64,000 nt of DNA from Semisulcospira habei (Eukaryota; Mollusca; Gastropoda; Semisulcospiridae), in NCBI GenBank assembly GCA_036245525.1, contig BTPG01000004.1, positions 17,302,131 to 17,366,130 of the forward strand, read 5' to 3'. Below the pieces are notes generated by a model. The model saw only the letters and a program-made list of their open reading frames with translations, searched no databases and was not told the DNA's origin. Shown piece by piece: positions 1-10,928 of the stretch; position 1 is the stretch's first letter; each line of letters starts with the position of its first letter. A program made the translations under genes and the position numbers.

Positions 1-994
1 CGAATTTCCTTGCCTGCCATTCCGACGGCTAACTGTGGCCGCCTTGTCATCGATACTAGAAATACGCGTCGTGGTGTAGAGTGGGGTCTGGCCGCGTGTC
101 GCTATGAGGTGCTTGAAGGTTGAGAGGGCTCGGGGACGTCTCTGAGACGTCTCAACTTGGGCGAGTTGCACGACAGATGCCCAGCCTCTAAATCCTAGTC
201 CCGTCAACGCGGCATCTCCCACTGAAGGGTTCGACTGTATGGTTCCCTCGGCTCTGTTCCTGTTTTCTGAGGTTTCTCAAGACGTCTGATCTGCCCATCG
301 GTAGGCCTTGTGTGTGCTCTGCCTTGCCAGAGAGGGCGTCAGAGGAGGTATGCCAAATGAACTGAAGTCAAACAACAGGGTTTGGTGATAGAATGTGCGT
401 AGGGGAAGGGGTCGGTTACCATGCCCGAAGGGGTTATGGCCCGGCCCTACCACGTCACGCCGTTCCCTACGATGCTGCCCGACCTCGCAAAATGAAGGTA
501 GGCCTATAAGGGGCATGACTGAAGAATACCTAGTTTTCGTTTGTTTTTTATTGATGGTGTTTATCAAGGCCGTGCCGTTTGCAGAAGCACTTCCCCCACC
601 AAACGCTAGTAGGAGGCGTGTAAGAAAAGCAGTCCTCCGAGATCCATACTGGGACCGACTTCAACTTCGCTTTCTCGCCTGTTTAGTCCTTCTCGGCTCA
701 GACGCGGGACGGTGGCGCTGGATGATCAGTGCTGCTATCCTGATAATGGGCTTGTGTTCGGGTCGTTTGCAATGCATTGGATACAAACTGGTTTATCCCG
801 AGTGATTCTGCCCTTCAGTAACTCGTTCAGCGTCACCCCCAGTTTCCATAAACGCACAGTCAACGCTTCCTGATCGCCTTGTTAACTTGATGATAGCAGT
901 GCTGGCAAACACGCTGATGTACATGAAGATATTTTGACACGAATGCTCATATCGCAAGACCATCACGTTACTTTCGGTAAGAAGAGATTAATGC
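1..994. other. No recognisable gene or repeat
   Basis: I see no gene here. The longest open frame (395-805, plus, 136 codons) has a short hydrophobic stretch near residues 45-60 and no motif I recognise. Its composition looks like chance open sequence, so I do not call it. Confidence 0.5.

Positions 995-999
995 CGTTT

Positions 1000-1090
1000 A
1001 AGCAAAGGAACATCGGGCCGAGGTAGGCCTCAGCTGGCCCGCTGTGTGAGGACCATGCCAGCTTGGCCGACTTCGGCCCGATGACCTTTA
1000..1090. repeat. Hairpin element family G, copy 1 (decayed)
   Basis: Imperfect inverted repeat. The left arm carries AAGCAAAGGAACATCGGGCC and the right arm GGCCCGATGACCTTT. The same arms recur at 4996-5100, 29991-30050, 35413-35479 and 35881-35975. Copies differ in the central part; the conserved feature is an outer arm reading roughly GCAAAAGGTCATCGGGCC and its complement. 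No coding capacity. Confidence 0.6.

Positions 1091-1199
1091 GAGTCCTGGT
1101 TAGCTGTTTCCATTCGTGCATATTGTATTGTATATCAGTTTTGAGAACAGCTTTTTACCCAAAAATTAAGTATCTGTTTGTCCTTCTTTATTTGACACG

Positions 1200-1275
1200 C
1201 TTGTCTTTTTTGTTGTTGTTATTGTTGTTGCTGTTGTTGTTGTTGTTATTGGTGGTCGTGGTAGTGGTGGTATGG
1200..1275 (+). repeat. (TTG)n-like low-complexity tract
   Basis: Interrupted TTG/GTT triplets followed by GGT-rich sequence. The leucine/valine-rich frame across it is an artefact of the repeat. Confidence 0.8.

Positions 1276-1403
1276 TTGATTATTTCATCATGTCAGTGGT
1301 TTGGTCTTAATGCAGTCTTCTTGGGACCGTAGAGATATACATTTCTCTTGCAAACGCGGGACAGTAATTTCAAGACGTAGTCTACAGTCTTCTGATGTTT
1401 AAT

Positions 1404-1470
1404 CAGTCAATTCAATTCAATTCAATTCAATTCAATTCAATTCACGTCACGTCACGTCAGTCACGTCACG
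1404..1470 (+). repeat. (AATTC)n then (GTCAC)n short tandem repeats
   Basis: About eight copies of a 5-bp unit (TTCAA) pass directly into a second 5-bp array (GTCAC). The second array resumes after the SINE tail, to about 1569. Two unlike pentamer arrays flank the tail fragment. Confidence 0.85.

Positions 1471-1471
1471 A

Positions 1472-1527
1472 CACCCGCCGTGAGATGGCGTTTGTCACAT
1501 GTTTGGCGTGAAACTGAAGAACTAACG
1472..1527 (+). repeat. SINE 3' tail fragment
   Basis: Contains CGCCGTGAGATGGCG followed by a GCGTGAAAC-type segment and AACTAAC. It is a diverged version of the tail at 15820-15881 and 54160-54223. Only the tail is present; no Pol III promoter boxes are seen. Confidence 0.55.

Positions 1528-1588
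1528 TCAAGTCAAGTCACATCACGTCATGTCACGTCACGTCAAGTCAAAAAAAAATCCTTAGAAA

Positions 1589-1677
1589 GTAACCCTTTGC
1601 GTGTCAGTAGCGGTTTCTTGTCCTGAGGGAATCATCCCGACAAAAAAAAAACACGCTACCGACGCGCAAAGAGTTAA
1589..1677. repeat. Hairpin element family A, copy 1
   Basis: Family A is an inverted repeat of about 80 bp. Its arm reads CCCTTTG..GTGTCGGTAGCGGTTTT and the centre often reads GATGATTCCTGCAG. This copy ends at TTAA on the right and at GTAA on the left, and its right arm holds an expanded A run. Other copies: 29163, 32457, 43435, 43564 and 43860. CCC termini beside TTAA suggest piggyBac-type mobility. Confidence 0.7.

Positions 1678-1984
1678 AATCTTTTTTCAAAGTGGACATA
1701 CAGACAAGGCTAGAAAGCACCACTTTATTAGGCCAGAAGTGTAAGCTGTCGATCTGTATATCTAGGGTTTTCTAACCGAATGCTTAAGAACCTGTGTTGT
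1801 ACTTGTCCTTTCAAAGCGTGTTTCTTTTTATTTTATGATTTTCATTGCATTTTACACGTTTGGCAGTCATCTTTTTGCTGTAGATTTCAAGTCAGCAGTC
1901 AACCCCCCAAAAAACTTTTTTTTTCAATATAGGTTCAATTTACATTGGACTGGCTAAGAAAATGTATGTACCACACACAGATGG

Positions 1985-1986
<2 letters not shown>
1678..1986. other. No recognisable feature
   Basis: AT-rich sequence without an open frame or repeat that I can name. Confidence 0.5.

Positions 1987-2062
<76 letters not shown>
1987..2062 (+). repeat. (TC)n microsatellite
   Basis: An uninterrupted TC dinucleotide run of about 38 units that directly abuts hairpin B1. Confidence 0.98.

Positions 2063-2065
<3 letters not shown>

Positions 2066-2173
2066 GTAGCAAAAGTGCGCATAAATCCTACGCACGCTAC
2101 TAAGCAAGGCGCTTCGCAATAGCGAAGCACCTTGCTTAGTGGCGTGCGCAGGACTAAGCTCACTCTTGCTACC
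2063..2173. repeat. Hairpin element family B, copy 1
   Basis: Family B has a core arm ACTAAGCAAGGTGCTCCGC with its complement, about 28-30 bp per arm, inside a longer outer inverted repeat (AGTAGCAA...TTGCTACC here). Other copies are at 29783-29880, 32216-32281 and 39598-39700. The core is nearly perfect here while the outer arms carry several mismatches. Confidence 0.8.

Positions 2174-2361
2174 TGAGGCTTGCGGCAGCGTGCACCGGAG
2201 ACAGGCCTGCTATGCGTGGACTCTTTGACATCTGTTCCGCCAAAGTTACAAATGGACCGGGCTTTTCTCTCAGAGCGTCCCAGAGAAAATGGCCCTGATG
2301 TGATTATCGCGGCGCCTAAGACGTTCAGCGGGCGCTCTTCACAACAATGGATTAACGCCCT

Positions 2362-2579
2362 TTAACCCCTTCCCTGCCGTGAAAAAAGTGAACATAATCC
2401 GACTTCACGACACACAGATCTTCACGAGCTTCCGTCAAAATGCGGGGATCCATGAAGATATGTGTCTCCTATACACACCATTTCTGTCCACGCTCCGTGA
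2501 ACGGCTGGAGTTCTTTGGCGTTGAACTTACGAAGATATCAGGAGCACAGTCCGCGTTCAGTGACAGGGAAGGAGTTGAG
2362..2579. repeat. Hairpin element family D, decayed long copy
   Basis: Starts at TTAA followed by CCCCTTCCCTGCCG and AAAAGTGAACATAATCC, the outer arm also found in the long D copies at 42903, 44104 and 48140. The central hairpin (about 2408-2470) is degraded (ACAGATCTTCACGAG / CATGAAGATATGTGTCTCC). The right boundary is approximate. Confidence 0.55.

Positions 2580-2601
2580 ACGCCATAACGGGAGATGGAA
2601 T

Positions 2602-2690
2602 GGCCATGATAGTTCAAGGGTAGTGCCAGATTGGCTTGGCGCCTTTCCAGGCGCCAAGCTAATCTGGCACTACCTTGAACTATCATGGCC
2602..2690. repeat. Hairpin element family C, copy 1 (core only)
   Basis: Family C is the commonest hairpin here, with 19 copies. 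The core arm reads CATGATAGTTCAAGGGT, then AGTGCCAGATTAGC, then TTGGCGCC, followed by the complement, giving arms of about 42 bp with a GGCGCC centre. This copy has only the core (GGCCATGAT to ATCATGGCC) and lacks the TTAA-bounded flanks of longer copies. Confidence 0.9.

Positions 2691-2819
2691 AGTCCACTTC
2701 CCACAGCTGTACTGACGCTTCGGAAGTTGTGAAACTCAATGGCTTGGTGTGAATGGCCTAACTCGATCACGCGGCGTAAGGCTGGGTATTGCGTTAACAC
2801 TCACACACCCTTTTTACAG

Positions 2820-3420
2820 TCACCCTCCAGGGAACTTTCATCGGCCAGAGATTTTTTTTTTTAAACATAGAGACGAAGATGGGTTAGGATACATTTTTTT
2901 AAAAATCACACTCAACAGTAAAAGCAAGATGGTTTTTGGGCGATGTTTTTGTTGTTGTTGGTTTTGCTTCGGATGTTGTTTACCCCCGGCCCCCTCCTCT
3001 CCACCCCTCCCCTCCACCTCTCCTTCCTCCCCTCCCCGCTCCCCCCCCCCCCCCCCCCCCATTTTGTCTTTTCATTTTCGTTTTAGTTGTTGTTGTTTAT
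3101 TCTTTTTATGATCAATTAAATTAGCTGCTCTTTTCATTACATTTCTTGTCGAAGCAAGTAAAATCGGCCAAAAAAACCCAACAACGTTGTTTTGATATAA
3201 TAGTTCTTTTGTGTTGATGCTGTTGTTTTGCCTTTTGCTGAGGCTGTTGTTGTTGTCGTCGTCGTCGTCGTCGTTGTCGCTATTTTATATATTTTTATTT
3301 ATTTATTTATTCGTTGTCGTCGTAGTTGTCATATATATTTGTTGTAATTGCTGACATCGACGCTGTTGCTACATCTGTTGTTGTTGGTAGTGGCAGTGGT
3401 GATTGTATTTTATTATTGCA
2820..3420 (+). repeat. Low-complexity region (C-rich, GTC and ATTT repeats)
   Basis: A polypyrimidine/poly-C tract at about 2980-3061, TTG/GTC triplets at 3238-3280, ATTT repeats near 3285-3310 and further TTG-rich sequence to 3400. Open frames across it are proline- or glycine-rich artefacts. Confidence 0.8.

Positions 3421-3425
3421 AAATA

Positions 3426-3497
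3426 TGTGTGCTGATCTGTTAGTTTGGGCCTAACGGCTACAAGCCATGAGGCACAACATGACAGACCAGCACACAA
3426..3497. repeat. Hairpin element family F, decayed copy 1
   Basis: The outer ends match family F (GTGTGCTGATCTGT ... ACAGACCAGCACAC). The inner arms have lost most complementarity. Confidence 0.5.

Positions 3498-3723
3498 ATA
3501 CTCACCGGTGATTCATCGCTCAAAATATATCCTGAAAACGTAACTCAAGGCTCTAATGCCCGATTTGATTTTAGTACAGTAATGTAAGGTTGCAAACTTG
3601 TCTTGCAGACATTGATTTCCATATATTCAGCTTGACGGAGACCTCATCATCCTTAGTAAGCGAAATGTTCGCTGACCGATATCAACTTCGTTCGGCCCGG
3701 GGAAAAAAAATCGTCGGAATATG

Positions 3724-3798
3724 TTGTGCTGGTTTGTGATTTTATACCTTACGGCCTACGGCCGTAAGGTCTAAAATCACAAAACAGCTGAGCACACA
3724..3798. repeat. Hairpin element family F, copy 2
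   Basis: Family F core: TGTGATTTT.GACCTTACGGC and its complement, with outer TGTGCTGG/CAGCACACA-type ends. The centre here is GGCCTACGGCC. Better copies are at 41597-41666 and 50156-50223. Confidence 0.75.

Positions 3799-3834
3799 TC
3801 TGAATCTTGCTGGCAAAGCTGAGCTCCAAGGTAC

Positions 3835-3975
3835 TGTCTATTCCCCTTATAAGGAGGTGGGATATAACAAGGGTTCCCGGCAGCTCTCTCTCTGTGTAAA
3901 TGACTTCGCTTATAACAAACTTTGGATATAGCAACACGAAACATTGGGTCCCCTGGCGATTTGTTATATCGTAAG
3835..3975. repeat. Diverged repeat also present at 33775-33950
   Basis: Shares ACTTCGCTT...AACTTTGGATA, GATTGGGTCC and CGATTTGTTATA with 33775-33950, and weakly with 38150-38215. The TTATAAC/GTTATA pattern recalls pogo/Tigger-type termini, but I cannot define TIRs. 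It serves as an unoccupied-site reference for hairpin E5. Confidence 0.45.

Positions 3976-4277
3976 TTTACTGATTTAGAGATGAGGTGGG
4001 GGTACGCTCCTCTCTACTCAAGCTACTGAATAAGGAAGTCACCGGGGCTAAATCGTTGACTTGAACAGGGAGATTTTTTTCATACTAAGAGCCCAAAGCA
4101 GGAAAAGCGAGCGAGAGACTGAGAAAAAGACCCAGTGAAAGAGAAAGAGAGAGATAGAGAGAATAAGAGGCCAGTGTCGCCTATAACCAGATGACAAACC
4201 CAATCGCGCTACGTGCTAATAGCATTGTCCAGCCAACTGCCCCGGACCCTTAGCCCCAGACTCCTTCTTCACCCTCC

Positions 4278-4342
4278 GAGAGGCGTATATTCTCATCAGC
4301 TCAGGCATCCGCATGGGGCTCATGAGAATCTGTGCTGCTTGT
4278..4342. repeat. Hairpin element family D, decayed copy
   Basis: GAGAGGCGTATATTCTCATC on the left and GGGGCTCATGAGAATCTG, then GCTGCTTG, on the right match D arms imperfectly. 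The rest of 3976-4626 holds nothing I can name. Confidence 0.5.

Positions 4343-4626
4343 GGGAGAAGCGTCGGTAAGTCACTTACACCCTTGCCCCTCCGCGGAAGGTAGTCACATG
4401 GTTTTAAGCACGTGACCTTCAAGATCAGATCAAATGTCTTGCAAAGGAAGGCGCACCCAATCGAATTTGCCGCCGCCTCGACCTTCTGCTAAAAGGCCAA
4501 AAGCCAGCAATTGGCTTAAACCCTGGTCACCTCCGCTGTGCGGGGGCCACGGATATATATCAGAAGATATTTGGTAAATGTAGGGTCAGCAGCTTGACAT
4601 GTGAGCAAATGAAGCCTGCATTTTTT

Positions 4627-4682
4627 TTAACTCATTCGAGATGTGCCGCCTCCGGATACGCGGCACGTCTCGAATGAGTTAA
4627..4682. repeat. Hairpin element family E, copy 1 (short)
   Basis: TTAA, CTCATTCGAGATGTGCCGC, a short centre CTCCGGATAC, then GCGGCACGTCTCGAATGAG and TTAA. The element between the two TTAA is only 48 bp. Family E arms normally continue as ATCCGGATACGCGGC, so this copy has lost half of the inner stem. 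Confidence 0.9.

Positions 4683-4995
4683 CCAGCAAAAGGCACGTGA
4701 GAACAGTTGCCTCTTTCTGTTAGAAAATCGAACTGCAGGGATTCAGGAGAATCGATGCCTATTGCTGGTAAACACTCGACTGCAGAGGTGCATCACCATA
4801 TATGCGTGTTGTAGATTGGAGGATCTGGGTGAAGGATTTGCCGGAGCCAGCAAGCGACAAAAGTGACCCGGTATCGGTGCTTGGAGATGAAGCCGGCTAT
4901 TCCAAAGGACGAGAGCAAAGTAACGAGACGAGAGACTGAACGAGAAAGCTGGGACGAGTTGCACATCACGACTGCTATGGGACTGAATATGTCAG

Positions 4996-5100
4996 TAAGC
5001 AAAGGACCCTCGGCCCAACGTAGCCGCATTGGACCCGAGCACTGTCGTGCGCGGGCCCACTGCGGCTACGTCGGGCCGATGACCTTTTGCTCGCTGGGAT
4996..5100. repeat. Hairpin element family G, copy 2
   Basis: Arms AGTAAGCAAAGGACCCTCGG and CCGATGACCTTTTGCTCGCT enclose a second inverted repeat (CGTAGCCGCA / TGCGGCTACG). It is a longer, two-tier version of family G. 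Confidence 0.7.

Positions 5101-5875
5101 GATCCTGTCGGACTCACGACGTCCGGCGCAAGCTCAGTATAGTCAGTGGTTATATTCTTTATCGGTTTCATTTTAGATTCTGTTTTTTACTAATCTTTTT
5201 ACCTCCGTTTTTATGAGCTGTCACATGTAACAAGAATATCCCTTTTGGGGACAATCAATATCGTGATCATGAATCGTCCCACCGCGCTGTCGCCCCACTA
5301 AGGTAAGTAAAACTGCGCGCATATATGGATATGTAATATGTTGTGAGTTGTAAGGGAGATGTGGGGAGGGGGGAGGAGGAAGATTCACGAAGAATTTTAT
5401 TATTATTATTATTATTCAGGAATCACGAATTCCAAAGATCACACAAATCAAGTTTCGCGCTGGAAAAAGACAGAAACTATCGCTTCATAACCACTTTTCA
5501 CAGGTCGAAAATTCTAACGACAGTGTAAGAGCGGCTGGCGGGGGGTGGAGGGGTGGAGGGGGGGGGGATGGAGGGAGATTGATCTTTTACAACATTCTGC
5601 GATTAACCGGAAAATCAAACGGTGGGGGGAAGTGGGTGGGGGGAGTGTGTGTGTGTTGGGGGGGGGGGGGGGAGTGTTAACGTTTCTGAGTGGAATTTAC
5701 ATCATGACTGAGAACACTTTCTCGTTTCACGAAATAACTTGATCACGAAGATTGTATTTTTGGTTTCACGACGAAATCTTTTTAACAGATCACGAGGATG
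5801 GGGAAAAAAACTGCGATCACGAATCACGAGAACAGAAAAAAATGAAAATAACGCATTGTATTCACGATTTTAGCG

Positions 5876-5878
<3 letters not shown>
5101..5878. other. Low-complexity, no recognisable gene
   Basis: Contains a (TTA)n run at about 5399-5416, G-rich purine sequence at 5530-5672 including a long G homopolymer, and several short CACGA-containing segments. No supported gene. Confidence 0.6.

Positions 5879-5962
<84 letters not shown>
5879..5962 (+). repeat. (TC)n microsatellite
   Basis: About 42 TC units. The coding sequence of LINE piece 1 begins at the very next base. Confidence 0.98.

Positions 5963-5965
<3 letters not shown>

Positions 5966-6896
5966 GTTCTTCTGAACAAGTTGTTGAGTATAGAGTGCCC
6001 CAGGGGTCTATTTTAGGCCCACTACTGTTCTGTATCTTCAATAACGATCTACCGTTACATGTAACGTGTACTGAGGCTGAGTGTGACATGTTTGCCGACG
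6101 ACTCAACATTACATTCTGCTGGTAAAACTGTGCCTGAAATTGCAAATAATCTTCAAGAGAGCCTTCATGAAGTCTCTCGGTGGTGTAATGAAAATCGCAT
6201 GCTTTTAAATCCCACAAAAACAAAAGGCATGCTTATCACAACCCGCCAGAAACATCAGCTCCAACCTCCACCACTTAACCTTTCTTTAGACTCCATCCCA
6301 GTTGAGCAGGTCAGTAAACACCGCCTGCTTGGAGTAATAATTGATGATGATCTAAGCTGGCAAAACCACCTAATCTATATGCGAAAACATTTGTCCAAAA
6401 AGTTGTTTCTACTTTCCAAACTTAAAAAGATCATTGACCTTAAGACGCGCAAACTATTTTGTAATGCCTACATTAAACCACACATTGATTATGCCTCAAC
6501 AATATGGGATGGCTGCAGTGAAAATCACTTCAAGAAGATAAACTCACTATACAAGCGTGCTGCTAAGCTTATCCTCCCTGATCCGTCTTTATCCACTGAT
6601 GCCAAGCTGCAGGCCATCGGACTTCTCCCTCTGGCTAAGCACCTCGCACTAAACAAATGTGTACTGATACACAAAATTCTTAACGACAAAGCTCCACCTT
6701 ACTTATCTAGACTTTTTTCGCCAACTGAAAAGAAATACAGCACCTCCAGGAACAGTCTTTCTATAAAAAGGCCCCGTATAGACCTCTACAAATCTAGTCT
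6801 TTCTTATTCAGGTGCTCTTTTATGGAACTCACTTCCTCCCACTATTCAACAAACCACGTCCCTCTCTCTGTTTAAAAGTAGAGTACATGATTTCTA
5963..6896 (+). pseudogene. LINE ORF2 C-terminal fragment (reverse transcriptase)
   Basis: An open frame of about 311 codons with no internal stop. It enters at the RT core (VPQGSILGPLLFC), carries the catalytic FADD box (aspartate codons 6097-6102), then the KHRLLGVIIDDDLSW, HIDYASTIWDG and LLWNSLP signatures of LINE RT/thumb regions, and ends with TAA at 6894. A gene caller would extend it upstream through the microsatellite as a serine-leucine repeat; that extension is not real. Endonuclease, RT fingers and any ORF1 are missing, so it cannot move by itself. It is related to, but clearly diverged from, piece 2. 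Confidence 0.85.

Positions 6897-7189
6897 AGAC
6901 AACGAAATGCTGATCCTTTCTTCTTCTTTGTTTCTAGACATGATACGCTTCATGTTCTCACTTTTCGCTAGTTTTTTTTTTCTGCTTCCAATCTAGCCTC
7001 CAAATCGTTTTTTTTTTTGTTTGTTTGTTTGTTTTGTTTTGTTTTGTTTTTTTGGTGGGTTTTTTTTTCGTTTTTTTTCCCCCAGCTTGTTTTGGATAGT
7101 ACGCAAAATATCCTACCTACCTAAATGTTAGATATGTGTCCATGTACGTGTGCATGTGTATGTACAAAAGTGCGCATGTGCACGAGTAC

Positions 7190-7192
<3 letters not shown>

Positions 7193-7277
<85 letters not shown>
7193..7277 (+). repeat. (GT)n microsatellite inside LINE 3' UTR
   Basis: About 42 GT units. The 3' UTRs of pieces 2 and 3 also hold GT-rich stretches (9605-9665, 10293-10420), so the GT tract probably came with the element. Confidence 0.95.

Positions 7278-7278
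<1 letters not shown>

Positions 7279-7427
7279 GTTATTATTTAGTTAGTTTTTT
7301 TTGTTTGGTTGATGTTTTTTTTTTTAAAGTAGCTTAAAGGACAGATTGTGAGAAAGGCCTGCACGCCTAATATCTCAATCCTTGGAAAATAAAGTTTCGT
7401 TCGTTCGTTCGTTCGTTCTGTCTCTCA

Positions 7428-9505
7428 GTTCAATGAAAATACCTTTCTGTCTGATCTAGCTTCTGCATAGTTTACTGAAGTGTACAATCAAACCGACCCA
7501 AATAAAGCAATAAATACGTGGTATCACATCTTTCTCAGAGTGCTAGATAAACACGCGCCCTTGAGACAACAAAGAGTTAAATACGCCACTTTACCACCCT
7601 GGCTGACTGCGGATCTTATCGAGGCCGTGGAGCACAGGGACGAGCTGAGAAGAGAGAAGCGTTTCACCGATTACAAGAAGAACGTACTCGAATAAAATCC
7701 ATGGTTCTGAAGGCAAAGAAATTACTTTTCGATAAAGTTATTCACGAAAGTAAAGACTGTGCCACAATATGGCGTGCGATAAATTTAGTTACTAGAGACA
7801 CGAATAAAAGCACAGCTCCTTTACTGCCGCATCTCACAGCAAACAGCTTCAACAGCCACTTCGTCTCCGTAGCAGAATCATTAATCCCTCCGGGAACTGA
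7901 GTCGCATGACTATGTATGCCCGGACAACTTAGTCGATTTCTGCAAGCAGAGAACTGCCGGCACAAAACCTTTCATCATAGCCACTATACCGGTCCTTGTA
8001 GTTGGTAAATTAATTACGTCCTTGGAAAATAAAATAAAAATCATCAGGACTGGTTGAGATTAGTGCGAAAATACTCAAGATATCCCCCCATACATTGTAG
8101 AGAGTATCATTTATGTCTACAACCTCTGTATTAATTTTAATTGTTTTCCAGACGCATTTAAAGACGCGAAAGTAATACCTCTACCTAAATCTAAAGATCT
8201 TAGTGAAATTAATAATTTTAGGCCCATATCACTTCTACCTGTTCTGTCCAAGCCCTTAGAACGGCATATTCACAAGCATCTATCTATATACCTGGAAAGC
8301 CGAAAATTAATCTATTCATTGCAGTCGGGCTTCAGATTAGAACACTCATGTCACACTGCGCTGATACAGATGATAGACACCTGGTTATCTTCCATCAACG
8401 ACTCAAAACTTACAGGAGTCATGTTTCTAGATTTTCGTAAAGCCTTTGATCTGGTAAACCACGAAATACTGATCAAGAAAGTATCCATGTATACCAACAA
8501 CTCGGCGTTGTTTCTCAAATCCTACCTCGAAGGTAGAAAACAAAAGGTATTACTAAATGGCTCATACTCGAATCAAGGGTTAGTGAAGCATGGCGTACCA
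8601 CAGGGCTCTATTCTTGGTCCCCTTCTATTCTGCTTGTTCATAAATGATCTTCCTCTTGGGATAAAATATGAAAGCGTTACTTGTGATATGTTTGCAGATG
8701 CTGCTGCTGTACACATTCCATATAAGGATATATCAAACATCAATTCACGACTGCAAAACACACTGCAAGATATTGATGAATGGTGCAGTCATAATATTAT
8801 GATTTTAAACCCGGTAAAAACGGAGAGCATGATAATTAGCACCCGCCAAAAACACCAGCTTGGCTCTCTCTCACTCAGTCTGTCCCTCCAAGGCAAAACC
8901 ATCAGCCACACATCAGTAATGTTTGTAAAATTGTCTCCAGAAATCTGTGCATCTTAGCAAAACTTAAACACATTACTGATATGGAGACACGTCAACTGTT
9001 CTTCAATGCCCATATTAGATCGCATATAGACTATGCCTCTACTGTGTGGGATGGTTCGAGCGATGTGAACTTTAAAAGATTGAACTCGCTACATCGGAGA
9101 GCTGCCAAACTAATACTCCCTGATCCTAGCTTCACTACTGACCAAAAATTGGCAGCCTTTAAAATTCTGCCCCTGAAAGATCATTTAATTTACAATAAGG
9201 GAATGGTTATGTTCAAGGCATTAAACGATAAGCTACCCCGATATATCACATCGCTATTTACCGTCCAGTCATCAACATACTCCAGATCAAGAAAATCCCT
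9301 TATTGTGCCGCGACCTAGAATTGATCTCTATAAAACGAGTTTGACGTTCTCTGGCTCTAGTCTTTGGAATGCCTTGCCTAGAAACGTCACGACATCAGCT
9401 ACTTTCTCCTCGTTTAAAGTCAGTCTCATCAAGTACTTATTTTGTCAGCAGCATCCCCATGACTGTGCACATATTGAAAAATATTATTTCTCATTAGATC
9501 ATTAA
7428..9505 (+). pseudogene. LINE ORF2 remnant (RT domain, frameshifted)
   Basis: The reading frame is recovered in three frames. 7428-7693 has the linker with DKHAPLR and PPWLT (stop TAG at 7466). 7701-8057 continues the linker. 8064-8957 holds RT motifs FRPISLLPVLSKPLE, FLDFRKAFDLVNH and HGVPQGSILGPLLF. 8981-9505 holds the thumb/C-terminus (HIDYASTVWDG, SSLWNALP). The catalytic box reads FADA instead of FADD (second Asp codon replaced by GCT at 8700), so the enzyme would be dead even without the frameshifts and stops. 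The GTGCTAG-type C-terminus is complete. Confidence 0.85.

Positions 9506-10025
9506 TTGCGTGTATCACAGGTTTCGATGACTCATATTTATTCGGTACAGCTTGTGTGTAGCCAGCTACTCATATGACTGACTAGCTTAACGTTATAAGC
9601 GGCGTAAGCGTGTGTGTGCACGTGTGTGTGTTTGTGAGTGTGCGTTTGTGCGTGAGTGCGTGTGCGTACGTGTATATTAGAGATAGAGAGTGGCGTGCAT
9701 AAATGTGCATGCGTTATGTATGCGTATTAGGTTGTGTGTATTCTTATTATATTATTTTAATTAAACCTCACAACATGTCATTATGCCCGACCAGTAAAGT
9801 TGGTAATTCCTATGTCACTTCCCCCTTACATTTTTTTCTTCTTCTTCATTCTTGGCTTGTGCTGTGTCATGTAATTTTTTCCCCCCTTTTCAGTAGTAGA
9901 AAAACAATTAGTGCGATAGTAACTCAGTAATCAGTAGATTAGCAACGGCAAGTTCGAAAAATGGTTGTTACTACCAAAACTTTTACCGTTGTCAAATAAA
10001 GGATCATTGTCATTGTCATTGTCAT

Positions 10026-10028
<3 letters not shown>
7428..10028 (+). mobile_element. 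CR1/L2-like LINE, longer 5'-truncated copy (piece 2)
   Basis: It begins in the linker between endonuclease and RT, runs through the whole RT, then a GT-rich 3' UTR (9505-9930). It ends with GCAACGGCAAGTTCG, CACCGTTGT-like sequence and an AAATAAAGGATCATTG motif followed by (TCATTG)n. Pieces 3 and 4 share this 3' end. A (TC)n tract starts at the last base. Confidence 0.8.

Positions 10029-10080
<52 letters not shown>

Positions 10081-10091
10081 GTCTCTCTCTA
10029..10091 (+). repeat. (TC)n microsatellite between LINE pieces 2 and 3
   Basis: TC run with two GTCTC interruptions near its end, placed exactly between the (TCATTG)n tail of piece 2 and the first coding base of piece 3. Confidence 0.95.

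Positions 10092-10289
10092 GCATGTGGA
10101 ACACATTGCCCCAAAATGTCACAACATCAACAACGCTTTCGTCTTTTAAAACCGGTCTCTTCAAGTACCTCACCTCATCATCGTAAGAGTTCATTCACAG
10201 CAGCCTGCACATGCAGTGTACGATTTTCTCTTTCTAACCCGTTCATTCAGTTATATCTTAAGCTAATACAAGAAGCTAATACTGCAAGT

Positions 10290-10343
<54 letters not shown>

Positions 10344-10655
10344 CGCGAGTGTGTGTGTGTTTGTGTTTATGTGGATATGTACACTTTTACAACTGTGTGT
10401 ATGTCAGTGTGAGATTTTGCGGGTGTGCGAACGCCTGGACGCGTGTCGCTACGTTTATTTCCACTTCTCCAACGATTTTTTTTAAAGTTTATATTTCACT
10501 GTTTTGTTCGTTTTATATTTCTTTTTTCCCATTTAAAGGAAAGTATTTTGTGATTTGTGTATTATATGTAAAGTAGATTAGCAGCGGCAAGTTCGAAAAA
10601 TGGTCTCACCAAAACTTTCACCGCTTTAAAATAAAGAATCATTGTCAATGTCATT

Positions 10656-10660
<5 letters not shown>
10092..10660 (+). 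mobile_element. CR1/L2-like LINE 3' end (piece 3)
   Basis: The first 94 bp encode the last 30 residues of the LINE ORF2 (MWNTLPQNVTTSTTLSSFK..., stop TAA at 10183), closely matching the end of piece 2. The 3' UTR has a (GT)n tract at 10293-10341 and ends with GCAGCGGCAAGTTCG, AAATAAAGAATCATTG and (TCATTG)n-like repeats at 10640-10660. It is bounded on both sides by (TC)n. Confidence 0.8.

Positions 10661-10739
<79 letters not shown>
10661..10739 (+). repeat. (TC)n microsatellite between LINE pieces 3 and 4
   Basis: Pure TC run of about 39 units. Confidence 0.97.

Positions 10740-10741
<2 letters not shown>

Positions 10742-10925
10742 GCGTGTTTGTGTTTAGTGGACTATCTATTTTGTATTACTGTGCTTTGATGTCTCTTTTT
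10801 TATGTATATTTTGTACTTAGTTAGTCGTAGTTGTAGCAACGGCAGGTACGAAAAATGACATAGTCACTGACTGTTAATATCTTCACCGTTGTAAAATAAA
10901 GATTCATTGATTCATTGATTCATTG

Positions 10926-10928
<3 letters not shown>
10740..10928 (+). mobile_element. CR1/L2-like LINE 3' UTR remnant (piece 4)
   Basis: It contains only the end of the 3' UTR: GCAACGGCAGGTACG, CTTCACCGTTGTAAAATAAA and three ATTCATTG repeats, matching the ends of pieces 2 and 3. Again it lies between two TC tracts. Confidence 0.7.

Larger units (their letters stand above)
5963..7418 (+). mobile_element. CR1/L2-like LINE, 5'-truncated (piece 1)
   Basis: A non-LTR retrotransposon truncated inside the reverse transcriptase domain. After the coding part come a T-rich stretch, a GT-rich 3' UTR with a long (GT)n run (7193-7277), and a 3' end reading CCTTGGAAAATAAAGTTTCG followed by (TTCG)n. 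The tandem tail fits CR1/L2-group LINEs. The 5' end sits exactly at a (TC)n tract, and piece 2 follows about 10 bp downstream. Confidence 0.8.

Noticed and set aside
395..805. 136-residue open frame near the left end
   Set aside because: No motif, no splice context and no supporting composition.
5752..5962. N-terminal extension of the LINE protein through the microsatellite
   Set aside because: It only translates (TC)n and unrelated upstream sequence as a Ser/Leu repeat.
7125..7337. Cys/Val-repeat and similar Arg-Glu or His-Thr repeat proteins at 9931, 10297, 10912, 31024, 31396 and elsewhere
   Set aside because: Direct translations of dinucleotide microsatellites.
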